Shown: one piece after another, positions 12,881-25,898 of the stretch
Numbering within the stretch: position 1 is the stretch's first letter
Layout of the letters: every line of letters begins with the position of its first letter
Origin: Maratus speciosus
Taxonomy: Eukaryota; Arthropoda; Arachnida; Araneae; Salticidae
Reading direction: 5' to 3'
NCBI GenBank assembly: GCA_963932465.1
Contig: CAWVRF010001043.1
Span: 62,001-126,000 of the forward strand
DNA: 64,000 nt
Made by a program: the position numbers and the translations under genes
Notes under the pieces: model-generated
Database searches by the model: none
Told to the model about the DNA's origin: nothing
Seen by the model: the letters and a program-made list of their open reading frames with translations, nothing else

Positions 12881-15800
12881 AACGAATATATTGTTTCAAC
12901 AACAAAAGCATTGTTAGAAAATTCATCAGAAAGATTTACCGCATATAAAACACGCAATATTTATGAATTGAATTGCGGTGCAGGGCTGAAAATTAATTTC
13001 TTAATAAATAATAAAGCGAAACCGAATATATTGTTTCAACAATCAAAGTATTGTTAGAAAATTCATCAGAAAGAGTTACCGCATATAAAACACGCAAAAT
13101 TTATGAATTGAATTCCGGTGCAGGGTTCAAAATTAATTTCGTAATAAATAATAAAGCGAAACTGAATATATTGTTTCAACAATCAAAGCATTGTTAGAAA
13201 ATTCATCAGAAAGAGTTACAGCATATAAAACACGCAATATTTATGAATTGAATTTCGGTGCACCGCTGAAAATTAATTTCTTAATAAATAATAAAGCGAA
13301 ACCGAATATATTGTTTCAACAATCAAAGTATTGTTAGAAAATTCATCAGAAAGAGTTACCGCATATAAAACACGCAAAATTTATGAATTGAATTCCGGTG
13401 CAGGGTTCAAAATTAATTTCGTAATAAATAATAAAGCGAAACTGAATATATTGTTTCAACAATCAAAGCATTGTTAGAAAATTCATCAGAAAGAGTTACA
13501 GCATATAAAACACGCAATATTTATGAATTGAATTTCGGTGCACCGCTGAAAATTAATTTCTTAATAAATAATAAAGCGAAACCGAATATATTGTTTCAAC
13601 AATCAAAGTATTGTTAGAAAATTCATCAGAAAGAGTTACCGCATATAAAACACGCAAAATTTATGAATTGAATTCCGGTGCAGGGCTGAAAATTAATTTC
13701 TTAATAAATAATAAAGCGAAACCGAATATATTATTTCAACAATCATAGCATTGTTAGAAAATTCATCACAAAGAGTTACCGCATATAAAACACGCAATAT
13801 TTAAGAATTGAATTCCGGTGCAGGGCTGAAAATTAATTTCTTAATAAATAATAAAGCGAATCCGAATATATTGTTTCAACAATCAAAGCATTGTTAGAAA
13901 ATTCATCAGAAAGATTTACCGCATATAAAACACGCAATATTTATGAATTGAATTGCGGTGCAGGGCTGAAAATTAATTTCTTGATAAATAATAAAGCGAA
14001 ACCGAATATATTGTTTCAACAATCAAAGCATTGTTAGAAAATTCATCAGAAAGAGTTACCGCATATAAAACACGCAATATTTATGAATTGAATTCCGGTG
14101 CAGGGCTGAAAATTAATTTCTTAATAAATAATAAAGCGAAACCGAATATATTGTTTCAACAATCAAAGCATTGTTAGAAAATTCATCAGAAAGATTTACC
14201 GCATATAAAACACGCAATATTTATGAATTGAATTCCGGTGCAGGGCTGAAAATTAATTTCTTAATAAATAATAAAGCGAAACCGAATATATTGTTTAAAC
14301 AATCAAAGCATTGTTAGAAAATTCATCAGAAAGAGTTACCGCATATAAAACACGCAATATTTATGAATTGAATTTCGGTGCACCGCTGAAAATTAATTTC
14401 TTAATAAATAATAAAGCGAAACCGAATATATTTTTTCAACAATCAAAGTATTGTTAGAAAATTCATCAGAAAGATTTACCGCATATAAAACACGCAATAT
14501 TTATGAATTGAATCCCGGTGCAGGGTTCAAAATTAATTTCGTAATAAATAATAAAGCGAAACTGAATATATTGTTTCAACAATCAAAGCATTGTTAGAAA
14601 ATTCATCAGAAAGAGTTACAGCATATAAAACACGCAATATTTATGAATTGAATTTCGGTGCACCGCTGAAAATTAATTTCGTAATAAATAATAAAGCGAA
14701 ACCGAATATATTGTTTCAACAATCAAAGTATTGTTAGAAAATTCATCAGAAAGAGTTACAGCATATAAAACACGCAATATTTATGAATTGAATTTCGGTG
14801 CACCGCTGAAAATTAATTTCTTAATAAATAATAAAGCGAAACCGAATATATTGTTTCAACAATCAAAGTATTGTTAGAAAATTCATCAGAAAGAGTTACC
14901 GCATATAAAACACGCAAAATTTATGAATTGAATTCCGGTGCAGGGTTCAAAATTAATTTCGTAATAAATAATAAAGCGAAACTGAATATATTGTTTCAAC
15001 AATCAAAGCATTGTTAGAAAATTCATCAGAAAGAGTTACAGCATATAAAACACGCAATATTTATGAATTGAATTTCGGTGCACCGCTGAAAATTAATTTC
15101 TTAATAAATAATAAAGCGAAACCGAATATATTGTTTCAACAATCAAAGTATTGTTAGAAAATTCATCAGAAAGAGTTACCGCATATAAAACACGCAAAAT
15201 TTATGAATTGAATTCCGGTGCAGGGCTGAAAATTAATTTCTTAATAAATAATAAAGCGAAACCGAATATATTATTTCAACAATCATAGCATTGTTAGAAA
15301 ATTCATCACAAAGAGTTACCGCATATAAAACACGCAATATTTAAGAATTGAATTCCGGTGCAGGGCTGAAAATTAATTTCTTAATAAATAATAAAGCGAA
15401 TCCGAATATATTGTTTCAACAATCAAAGCATTGTTAGAAAATTCATCAGAAAGATTTACCGCATATAAAACACGCAATATTTATGAATTGAATTGCGGTG
15501 CAGGGCTGAAAATTAATTTCTTGATAAATAATAAAGCGAAACCGAATATATTGTTTCAACAATCAAAGCATTGTTAGAAAATTCATCAGAAAGAGTTACC
15601 GCATATAAAACACGCAATATTTATGAACTGAATTCCGGTGCAGGGCTGAAAATTAATTTCTTAATAAATAATAAAGCGAAACCGAATATATTGTTTCAAC
15701 AATCAAAGCATTGTTAGAAAATTCATCAGAAAGATTTACCGCATATAAAACACGCAATATTTATGAATTGAATTCCGGTGCAGGGCTGAAAAATAATTTC

Positions 15801-17220
15801 TTAATAAATAATAAAGCGAAACCGAATATATTGTTTAAACAATCAAAGCATTGTTAGAAAATTCATCAGAAAGAGTTACCGCATATAAAACACGCAATAT
15901 TTATGAATTGAATTTCGGTGCACCGCTGAAAATTAATTTCTTAATAAATAATAAAGCGAAACCGAATATATTTTTTCAACAATCAAAGTATTGTTAGAAA
16001 ATTCATCAGAAAGATTTACCGCATATAAAACACGCAATATTTATGAATTGAATCCCGGTGCAGGGTTCAAAATTAATTTCGTAATAAATAATAAAGCGAA
16101 ACTGAATATATTGTTTCAACAATCAAAGCATTGTTAGAAAATTCATCAGAAAGAGTTACAGCATATAAAACACGCAATATTTATGAATTGAATTTCGGTG
16201 CACCGCTGAAAATTAATTTCTTAATAAATAATAAAGCGAAACCGAATATATTGTTTCAACAATCAAAGTATTGTTAGAAAATTCATCAGAAAGAGTTACC
16301 GCATATAAAACACGCAAAATTTATGAATTGAATTCCGGTGCAGGGCTGAAAATTAATTTCTTAATAAATAATAAAGCGAAACCGAATATATTGTTTCAAC
16401 AATCAAAGCATTGTTAGAAAATTCATCAGAAAGATTTACCGCATATAAAACACGCAATATTTATGAATTGAATTGCGGTGCAGGGCTGAAAATTAATTTC
16501 TTAATAAATAATAAAGCGAAACCGAATATATTGTTTCAACAATCAAAGCATTGTTAGAAAATTCATCAGAAAGAGTTACCGCATATAAAACACGCAATAT
16601 TTATGAACTGAATTCCGGTGCAGGGCTCAAAATTAATTTCTTAGTAAATAATAAAGCGAAACCGAATATATTGTTTAAACAATCAAAGCATTGTTAGAAA
16701 ATTCATCAGAAAGAGTTACCGCATATAAAACACGCAATATTTATGAATTGAATTCCGGTGCAGGGCTGAAAATTAATTTCTTAATAAATAATAAAACGAA
16801 ACCGAATATATTGTTTCAACAATCAAAGCATTGTTAGAAAATTCATCAGAAAGAGTTACCGCATATAAAACACGCAATATTTATGAATTGAATCCCGGTG
16901 CAGGGCTGAAAATTAATTTCTTAATAAATAATAAAGCGAAACCGAATATATTGTTTCAACAATCAGAGCATTGTTAGAAAATTCATCAGAAAGAGTTACC
17001 GCATATAAAACACGCAATATTTATGAATTGAATTCCGGTGCAGGGCTGAAAATTAATTTCGTAATAAATAATAAAGCGAAACCGAATATATTGTTTCAAC
17101 AATCAAAGCATTGTTAGAAAATTCATCAGAAAGAGTTACCGCATATAAAACACGCAATATTTATGAATTGAATTCCGGTGCAGGGCTGAAAATTAATTTC
17201 TTAATAAATAATAAAGCGAA
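12881..17220 (+). repeat. HOR cycle 6, 31 monomers with an 11-monomer internal duplication
   Basis: The order is A B' C B' C B D' E H H' F G C, then a B/C hybrid at 14701, then B' C B D' E H H' F G C B A' I J M K N. The segment from B' at 13301 repeats from B' at 14841, an offset of 1540 bp (11 units). The hybrid at 14701 starts as B (caaagta) and ends as C (ttaca, tttcgg, caccg), marking the exchange. B at 16241 joins A' directly, so D and B are lost there. Confidence 0.88.
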
Positions 17221-20200
17221 AACGAATATATTGTTTCAACAACAAAAGCATTGTTAGAAAATTCATCAGAAAGATTTACCGCATATAAAACACGCAATAT
17301 TTATGAACTGAATTCCGGTGCAGGGCTCAAAATTAATTTCTTAGTAAATAATAAAGCGAAACCGAATATATTGTTTAAACAATCAAAGCATTGTTAGAAA
17401 ATTCATCAGAAAGAGTTACCGCATATAAAACACGCAATATTTATGAATTGAATTCCGGTGCAGGGCTGAAAATTAATTTCTTAATAAATAATAAAACGAA
17501 ACCGAATATATTGTTTCAACAATCAAAGCATTGTTAGAAAATTCATCAGAAAGAGTTACCGCATATAAAACACGCTATATTTATGAATTGAATCCCGGTG
17601 CAGGGCTCAAAATTAATTTCGTATTAAATAATAAAGCGAAACCGAATATATTGTTTCAACAATCAGAGCATTGTTAGAAAATTCATCAGAAAGAGTTACC
17701 GCATATAAAACACGCAATATTTATGAATTGAATTCCGGTGCAGGGCTGAAAATTAATTTCTTGATAAATAATAAAGCGAAACCGAATATATTGTTTCAAC
17801 AATCAAAGCATTGTTAGAAAATTCATCAGAAAGAGTTACCTCATATAAAACACGCAATATTTATGAATTGAATTCCGGTGCAGGGCTGAAAATTAATTTC
17901 TTAATAAATAACAAAGCGAAACCGAATATATTGTTTCAACAATCAGAGCATTGTTAGAAAATTCATCAGAAAGAGTTACCGCATATAAAACACGCAATAT
18001 TTATGAATTGAATTCCGGTGCAGGGCTGAAAATTAATTTCGTAATAAATAATAAAGAGAAACCGAATATATTGTTTCAACAATCAAAGCATTGTTAGAAA
18101 ATTCATCAGAAAGAGTTACCGCATATAAAACACGCAATATTTATGAATTGAATTGCGGTGCAGGGCTGAAAATTAATTTCTTAATAAATAATAAAGCGAA
18201 ACCGAATATATTGTTTCAACAATCAAAGTATTGTTAGAAAATTCATCAGAAAGAGTTACCGCATATAAAACACGCAAAATTTATGAATTGAATTCCGGTG
18301 CAGGGTTCAAAATTAATTTCGTAATAAATAATAAAGCGAAACTGAATATATTGTTTCAACAATCAAAGCATTGTTAGAAAATTCATCAGAAAGAGTTACA
18401 GCATATAAAACACGCAATATTTATGAATTGAATTTCGGTGCACCGCTGAAAATTAATTTCTTAATAAATAATAAAGCGAAACCGAATATATTGTTTCAAC
18501 AATCAAAGTATTGTTAGAAAATTCATCAGAAAGAGTTACCGCATATAAAACACGCAAAATTTATGAATTGAATTCCGGTGCAGGGCTGAAAATTAATTTC
18601 TTAATAAATAATAAAGCGAAACCGAATATATTGTTTCAACAATCATAGCATTGTTAGAAAATTCATCACAAAGAGTTACCGCATATAAAACACGCAATAT
18701 TTAAGAATTGAATTCCGGTGCAGGGCTGAAAATTAATTTCTTAATAAATAATAAAGCGAATCCGAATATATTGTTTCAACAATCAAAGCATTGTTAGAAA
18801 ATTCATCAGAAAGATTTACCGCATATAAAACACGCAATATTTATGAATTGAATTGCGGTGCAGGGCTGAAAATTAATTTCTTGATAAATAATAAAGCGAA
18901 ACCGAATATATTGTTTCAACAATCAAAGCATTGTTAGAAAATTCATCAGAAAGAGTTACCGCATATAAAACACGCAATATTTATGAATTGAATTCCGGTG
19001 CAGGGCTGAAAATTAATTTCTTAATAAATAATAAAGCGAAACCGAATATATTGTTTCAACAATCAAAGCATTGTTAGAAAATTCATCAGAAAGATTTACC
19101 GCATATAAAACACGCAATATTTATGAATTGAATTCCGGTGCAGGGCTTAAAATTAATTTCTTAATAAATAATAAAGCGAAACCGAATATATTGTTTAAAC
19201 AATCAAAGCATTGTTAGAAAATTCATCAGAAAGAGTTACCGCATATAAAACACGCAATATTTATGAATTGAATTTCGGTGCACCGCTGAAAATTAATTTC
19301 TTAATAAATAATAAAGCGAAACCGAATATATTTTTTCAACAATCAAAGTATTGTTAGAAAATTCATCAGAAAGATTTACCGCATATAAAACACGCAATAT
19401 TTATGAATTGAATCCCGGTGCAGGGTTCAAAATTAATTTCGTAATAAATAATAAAGCGAAACTGAATATATTGTTTCAACAATCAAAGCATTGTTAGAAA
19501 ATTCATCAGAAAGAGTTACAGCATATAAAACACGCAATATTTATGAATTGAATTTCGATGCACCGCTGAAAATTAATTTCTTAATAAATAATAAAGCGAA
19601 ACCGAATATATTGTTTCAACAATCAAAGTATTGTTAGAAAATTCATCAGAAAGAGTTACCGCATATAAAACACGCAAAATTTATGAATTGAATTCCGGTG
19701 CAGGGCTGAAAATTAATTTCTTAATAAATAATAAAGCGAAACCGAATATATTGTTTCAACAATCATAGCATTGTTAGAAAATTCATCACAAAGAGTTACC
19801 GCATATAAAACACGCAATATTTATGAACTGAATTGCGGTGCAGGGCTGAAAATTAATTTCTTAATAAATAATAAAGCGAAACCGAATATATTGTTTCAAC
19901 AATCAAAGTATTGTTAGAAAATTCATCAGAAAGAGTTACCGCATATAAAACACGCAAAATTTATGAATTGAATTCCGGTGCAGGGCTGAAAATTAATTTC
20001 TTAATAAATAATAAAGCGAAACCGAATATATTGTTTCAACAATCAAAGCATTGTTAGAAAATTCATCAGAAAGATTTACCGCATATAAAACACGCAATAT
20101 TTATGAATTGAATTGCGGTGCAGGGCTGAAAATTAATTTCTTAATAAATAATAAAGCGAAACCGAATATATTGTTTCAACAATCAAAGCATTGTTAGAAA

Positions 20201-20440
20201 ATTCATCAGAAAGAGTTACCGCATATAAAACACGCAATATTTATGAACTGAATTCCGGTGCAGGGCTCAAAATTAATTTCTTAGTAAATAATAAAGCGAA
20301 ACCGAATATATTGTTTAAACAATCAAAGCATTGTTAGAAAATTCATCAGAAAGAGTTACCGCATATAAAACACGCAATATTTATGAATTGAATTCCGGTG
20401 CAGGGCTGAAAATTAATTTCTTAATAAATAATAAAGCGAA
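17221..20440 (+). repeat. HOR cycle 7, 23 monomers, opens with an A/I hybrid
   Basis: The first unit starts as A (aacg, aacaaaagca, t55) and ends as I (gaactg, cagggctcaa, ttagta), deleting everything normally between A and I. J, M, K, a consensus-like unit with tcatat, K, and then an N/A hybrid at 18061 (consensus start, g95 end) follow. After that come B' C B D' E H H' F G C B D B A' I J. The H' unit at 19041 carries gggcttaa, shared with later cycles at 21701 and 24499. Confidence 0.87.
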
Positions 20441-22538
20441 AACGAATATATTGTTTCAACAACAAAAGCATTGTTAGAAAATTCATCAGAAAGATTTACC
20501 GCATATAAAACACGCAATATTTATGAATTGAATTGCGGTGCAGGGCTGAAAATTAATTTCTTAATAAATAATAAAGCGAAACCGAATATATTGTTTCAAC
20601 AATCAAAGTATTGTTAGAAAATTCATCAGAAAGAGTTACCGCATATAAAACACGCAAAATTTATGAATTGAATTCCGGTGCAGGGTTCAAAATTAATTTC
20701 GTAATAAATAATAAAGCGAAACTGAATATATTGTTTCAACAATCAAAGCATTGTTAGAAAATTCATCAGAAAGAGTTACAGCATATAAAACACGCAATAT
20801 TTATGAATTGAATTTCGGTGCACCGCTGAAAATTAATTTCTTAATAAATAATAAAGCGAAACCGAATATATTGTTTCAACAATCAAAGTATTGTTAGAAA
20901 ATTCATCAGAAAGAGTTACCGCATATAAAACACGCAAAATTTATGAATTGAATTCCGGTGCAGGGTTCAAAATTAATTTCGTAATAAATAATAAAGCGAA
21001 ACTGAATATATTGTTTCAACAATCAAAGCATTGTTAGAAAATTCATCAGAAAGAGTTACAGCATATAAAACACGCAATATTTATGAATTGAATTTCGGTG
21101 CACCGCTGAAAATTAATTTCTTAATAAATAATAAAGCGAAACCGAATATATTGTTTCAACAATCAAAGTATTGTTAGAAAATTCATCAGAAAGAGTTACC
21201 GCATATAAAACACGCAAAATTTATGAATTGAATTCCGGTGCAGGGCTGAAAATTAATTTCTTAATAAATAATAAAGCGAAACCGAATATATTGTTTCAAC
21301 AATCATAGCATTGTTAGAAAATTCATCACAAAGAGTTACCGCATATAAAACACGCAATATTTAAGAATTGAATTCCGGTGCAGGGCTGAAAATTAATTTC
21401 TTAATAAATAATAAAGCGAATCCGAATATATTGTTTCAACAATCAAAGCATTGTTAGAAAATTCATCAGAAAGATTTACCGCATATAAAACACGCAATAT
21501 TTATGAATTGAATTGCGGTGCAGGGCTGAAAATTAATTTCTTGATAAATAATAAAGCGAAACCGAATATATTGTTTCAACAATCAAAGCATTGTTAGAAA
21601 ATTCATCAGAAAGAGTTACCGCATATAAAACACGCAATATTTATGAATTGAATTCCGGTGCAGGGCTGAAAATTAATTTCTTAATAAATAATAAAGCGAA
21701 ACCGAATATATTGTTTCAACAATCAAAGCATTGTTAGAAAATTCATCAGAAAGATTTACCGCATATAAAACACGCAATATTTATGAATTGAATTCCGGTG
21801 CAGGGCTTAAAATTAATTTCTTAATAAATAATAAAGCGAAACCGAATATATTGTTTAAACAATCAAAGCATTGTTAGAAAATTCATCAGAAAGAGTTACC
21901 GCATATAAAACACGCAATATTTATGAATTGAATTTCGGTGCACCGCTGAAAATTAATTTCTTAATAAATAATAAAGCGAAACCGAATATATTTTTTCAAC
22001 AATCAAAGTATTGTTAGAAAATTCATCAGAAAGATTTACCGCATATAAAACACGCAATATTTATGAATTGAATCCCGGTGCAGGGTTCAAAATTAATTTC
22101 GTAATAAATAATAAAGCGAAACTGAATATATTGTTTCAACAATCAAAGCATTGTTAGAAAATTCATCAGAAAGAGTTACAGCATATAAAACACGCAATAT
22201 TTATGAATTGAATTGCGGTGCAGGGCTGAAAATTAATTTCTTAATAAATAATAAAGCGAAACCGAATATATTGTTTCAACAATCAAAGCATTGTTAGAAA
22301 ATTCATCAGAGAGTTACCGCATATAAAACACGCAATATTTATGAACTGAATTCCGGTGCAGGGCTCAAAATTAATTTCTTAGTAAATAATAAAGCGAAAC
22401 CGAATATATTGTTTAAACAATCAAAGCATTGTTAGAAAATTCATCAGAAAGAGTTACCGCATATAAAACACGCAATATTTATGAATTGAATTCCGGTGCA
22501 GGGCTGAAAATTAATTTCTTAATAAATAATAAAGCGAA
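20441..22538 (+). repeat. HOR cycle 8, 15 monomers with a C/A' hybrid and a 2-base loss
   Basis: The order is A B' C B' C B D' E H H' F G, then a hybrid at 22121, then I and J. The hybrid begins as C (actg, ttaca) and ends as A' (ttgcgg, cagggctgaa), removing the B D B units between. The next unit (22261-22398) is 138 bp: cagaaagagtt is shortened to cagagagtt near 22311. That is the first break of the 140-bp phase in the window. Confidence 0.88.
22261..22398 (+). repeat. 138-bp monomer (2-base loss)
   Basis: I-class unit in which cagaaagagtt reads cagagagtt. Every earlier unit, 1-22260, is exactly 140 bp. This is the only 138-bp unit in the window. Confidence 0.93.
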
Positions 22539-23238
22539 AACGAATATATTGTTTCAACAACAAAAGCATTGTTAGAAAATTCATCAGAAAGATTTACCGC
22601 ATATAAAACACGCAATATTTATGAATTGAATTGCGGTGCAGGGCTGAAAATTAATTTCTTAATAAATAATAAAGCGAAACCGAATATATTGTTTCAACAA
22701 TCAAAGTATTGTTAGAAAATTCATCAGAAAGAGTTACCGCATATAAAACACGCAAAATTTATGAATTGAATTCCGGTGCAGGGCTGAAAATTAATTTCTT
22801 AATAAATAATAAAGCGAAACCGAATATATTGTTTCAACAATCAAAGCATTGTTAGAAAATTCATCAGAAAGATTTACCGCATATAAAACACGCAATATTT
22901 ATGAATTGAATTGCGGTGCAGGGCTGAAAATTAATTTCTTAATAAATAATAAAGCGAAACCGAATATATTGTTTCAACAATCAAAGCATTGTTAGAAAAT
23001 TCATCAGAAAGAGTTACCGCATATAAAACACGCAATATTTATGAACTGAATTCCGGTGCAGGGCTCAAAATTAATTTCTTAGTAAATAATAAAGCGAAAC
23101 CGAATATATTGTTTAAACAATCAAAGCATTGTTAGAAAATTCATCAGAAAGAGTTACCGCATATAAAACACGCAATATTTATGAATTGAATTCCGGTGCA
23201 GGGCTGAAAATTAATTTCTTAATAAATAATAAAGCGAA
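22539..23238 (+). repeat. HOR cycle 9, minimal 5-mer (A B A' I J)
   Basis: Five units span 700 bp: A, B, A', I (with c88, c108, g124) and J (with a17). This is the shortest cycle in domain 1 and looks like a 19-mer that lost 14 units by exchange between two B-class monomers. It is followed by an intact 19-mer. Confidence 0.88.
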
Positions 23239-25898
23239 AACGAATATATTGTTTCAACAACAAAAGCATTGTTAGAAAATTCATCAGAAAGATTTACCGC
23301 ATATAAAACACGCAATATTTATGAATTGAATTGCGGTGCAGGGCTGAAAATTAATTTCTTAATAAATAATAAAGCGAAACCGAATATATTGTTTCAACAA
23401 TCAAAGTATTGTTAGAAAATTCATCAGAAAGAGTTACCGCATATAAAACACGCAAAATTTATGAATTGAATTCCGGTGCAGGGTTCAAAATTAATTTCGT
23501 AATAAATAATAAAGCGAAACTGAATATATTGTTTCAACAATCAAAGCATTGTTAGAAAATTCATCAGAAAGAGTTACAGCATATAAAACACGCAATATTT
23601 ATGAATTGAATTTCGGTGCACCGCTGAAAATTAATTTCTTAATAAATAATAAAGCGAAACCGAATATATTGTTTCAACAATCAAAGTATTGTTAGAAAAT
23701 TCATCAGAAAGAGTTACCGCATATAAAACACGCAAAATTTATGAATTGAATTCCGGTGCAGGGTTCAAAATTAATTTCGTAATAAATAATAAAGCGAAAC
23801 TGAATATATTGTTTCAACAATCAAAGCATTGTTAGAAAATTCATCAGAAAGAGTTACAGCATATAAAACACGCAATATTTATGAATTGAATTTCGGTGCA
23901 CCGCTGAAAATTAATTTCTTAATAAATAATAAAGCGAAACCGAATATATTGTTTCAACAATCAAAGTATTGTTAGAAAATTCATCAGAAAGAGTTACCGC
24001 ATATAAAACACGCAAAATTTATGAATTGAATTCCGGTGCAGGGCTGAAAATTAATTTCTTAATAAATAATAAAGCGAAACCGAATATATTGTTTCAACAA
24101 TCATAGCATTGTTAGAAAATTCATCACAAAGAGTTACCGCATATAAAACACGCAATATTTAAGAATTGAATTCCGGTGCAGGGCTGAAAATTAATTTCTT
24201 AATAAATAATAAAGCGAATCCGAATATATTGTTTCAACAATCAAAGCATTGTTAGAAAATTCATCAGAAAGATTTACCGCATATAAAACACGCAATATTT
24301 ATGAATTGAATTGCGGTGCAGGGCTGAAAATTAATTTCTTGATAAATAATAAAGCGAAACCGAATATATTGTTTCAACAATCAAAGCATTGTTAGAAAAT
24401 TCATCAGAAAGAGTTACCGCATATAAAACACGCAATATTTATGAATTGAATTCCGGTGCAGGGCTGAAAATTAATTTCTTAATAAATAATAAAGCGAAAC
24501 CGAATATATTGTTTCAACAATCAAAGCATTGTTAGAAAATTCATCAGAAAGATTTACCGCATATAAAACACGCAATATTTATGAATTGAATTCCGGTGCA
24601 GGGCTTAAAATTAATTTCTTAATAAATAATAAAGCGAAACCGAATATATTGTTTAAACAATCAAAGCATTGTTAGAAAATTCATCAGAAAGAGTTACCGC
24701 ATATAAAACACGCAATATTTATGAATTGAATTTCGGTGCACCGCTGAAAATTAATTTCTTAATAAATAATAAAGCGAAACCGAATATATTTTTTCAACAA
24801 TCAAAGTATTGTTAGAAAATTCATCAGAAAGATTTACCGCATATAAAACACGCAATATTTATGAATTGAATCCCGGTGCAGGGTTCAAAATTAATTTCGT
24901 AATAAATAATAAAGCGAAACTGAATATATTGTTTCAACAATCAAAGCATTGTTAGAAAATTCATCAGAAAGAGTTACAGCATATAAAACACGCAATATTT
25001 ATGAATTGAATTTCGGTGCACCGCTGAAAATTAATTTCTTAATAAATAATAAAGCGAAACCGAATATATTGTTTCAACAATCAAAGTATTGTTAGAAAAT
25101 TCATCAGAAAGAGTTACCGCATATAAAACACGCAAAATTTATGAATTGAATTCCGGTGCAGGGCTGAAAATTAATTTCTTAATAAATAATAAAGCGAAAC
25201 CGAATATATTGTTTCAACAATCATAGCATTGTTAGAAAATTCATCACAAAGAGTTACCGCATATAAAACACGCAATATTTATGAACTGAATTGCGGTGCA
25301 GGGCTGAAAATTAATTTCTTAATAAATAATAAAGCGAAACCGAATATATTGTTTCAACAATCAAAGTATTGTTAGAAAATTCATCAGAAAGAGTTACCGC
25401 ATATAAAACACGCAAAATTTATGAATTGAATTCCGGTGCAGGGCTGAAAATTAATTTCTTAATAAATAATAAAGCGAAACCGAATATATTGTTTCAACAA
25501 TCAAAGCATTGTTAGAAAATTCATCAGAAAGATTTACCGCATATAAAACACGCAATATTTATGAATTGAATTGCGGTGCAGGGCTGAAAATTAATTTCTT
25601 AATAAATAATAAAGCGAAACCGAATATATTGTTTCAACAATCAAAGCATTGTTAGAAAATTCATCAGAAAGAGTTACCGCATATAAAACACGCAATATTT
25701 ATGAACTGAATTCCGGTGCAGGGCTCAAAATTAATTTCTTAGTAAATAATAAAGCGAAACCGAATATATTGTTTAAACAATCAAAGCATTGTTAGAAAAT
25801 TCATCAGAAAGAGTTACCGCATATAAAACACGCAATATTTATGAATTGAATTCCGGTGCAGGGCTGAAAATTAATTTCTTAATAAATAATAAAGCGAA
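23239..25898 (+). repeat. HOR cycle 10, complete 19-mer (2660 bp)
   Basis: The order is A B' C B' C B D' E H H' F G C B D B A' I J, exactly 19 units. Against the first 19 units of the next cycle I noticed differences at the D' unit (ttgttt against ttattt), at the H' unit (gggcttaa against gggctgaa) and at the end of J (aaagcg against aaaacg). Confidence 0.92.
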
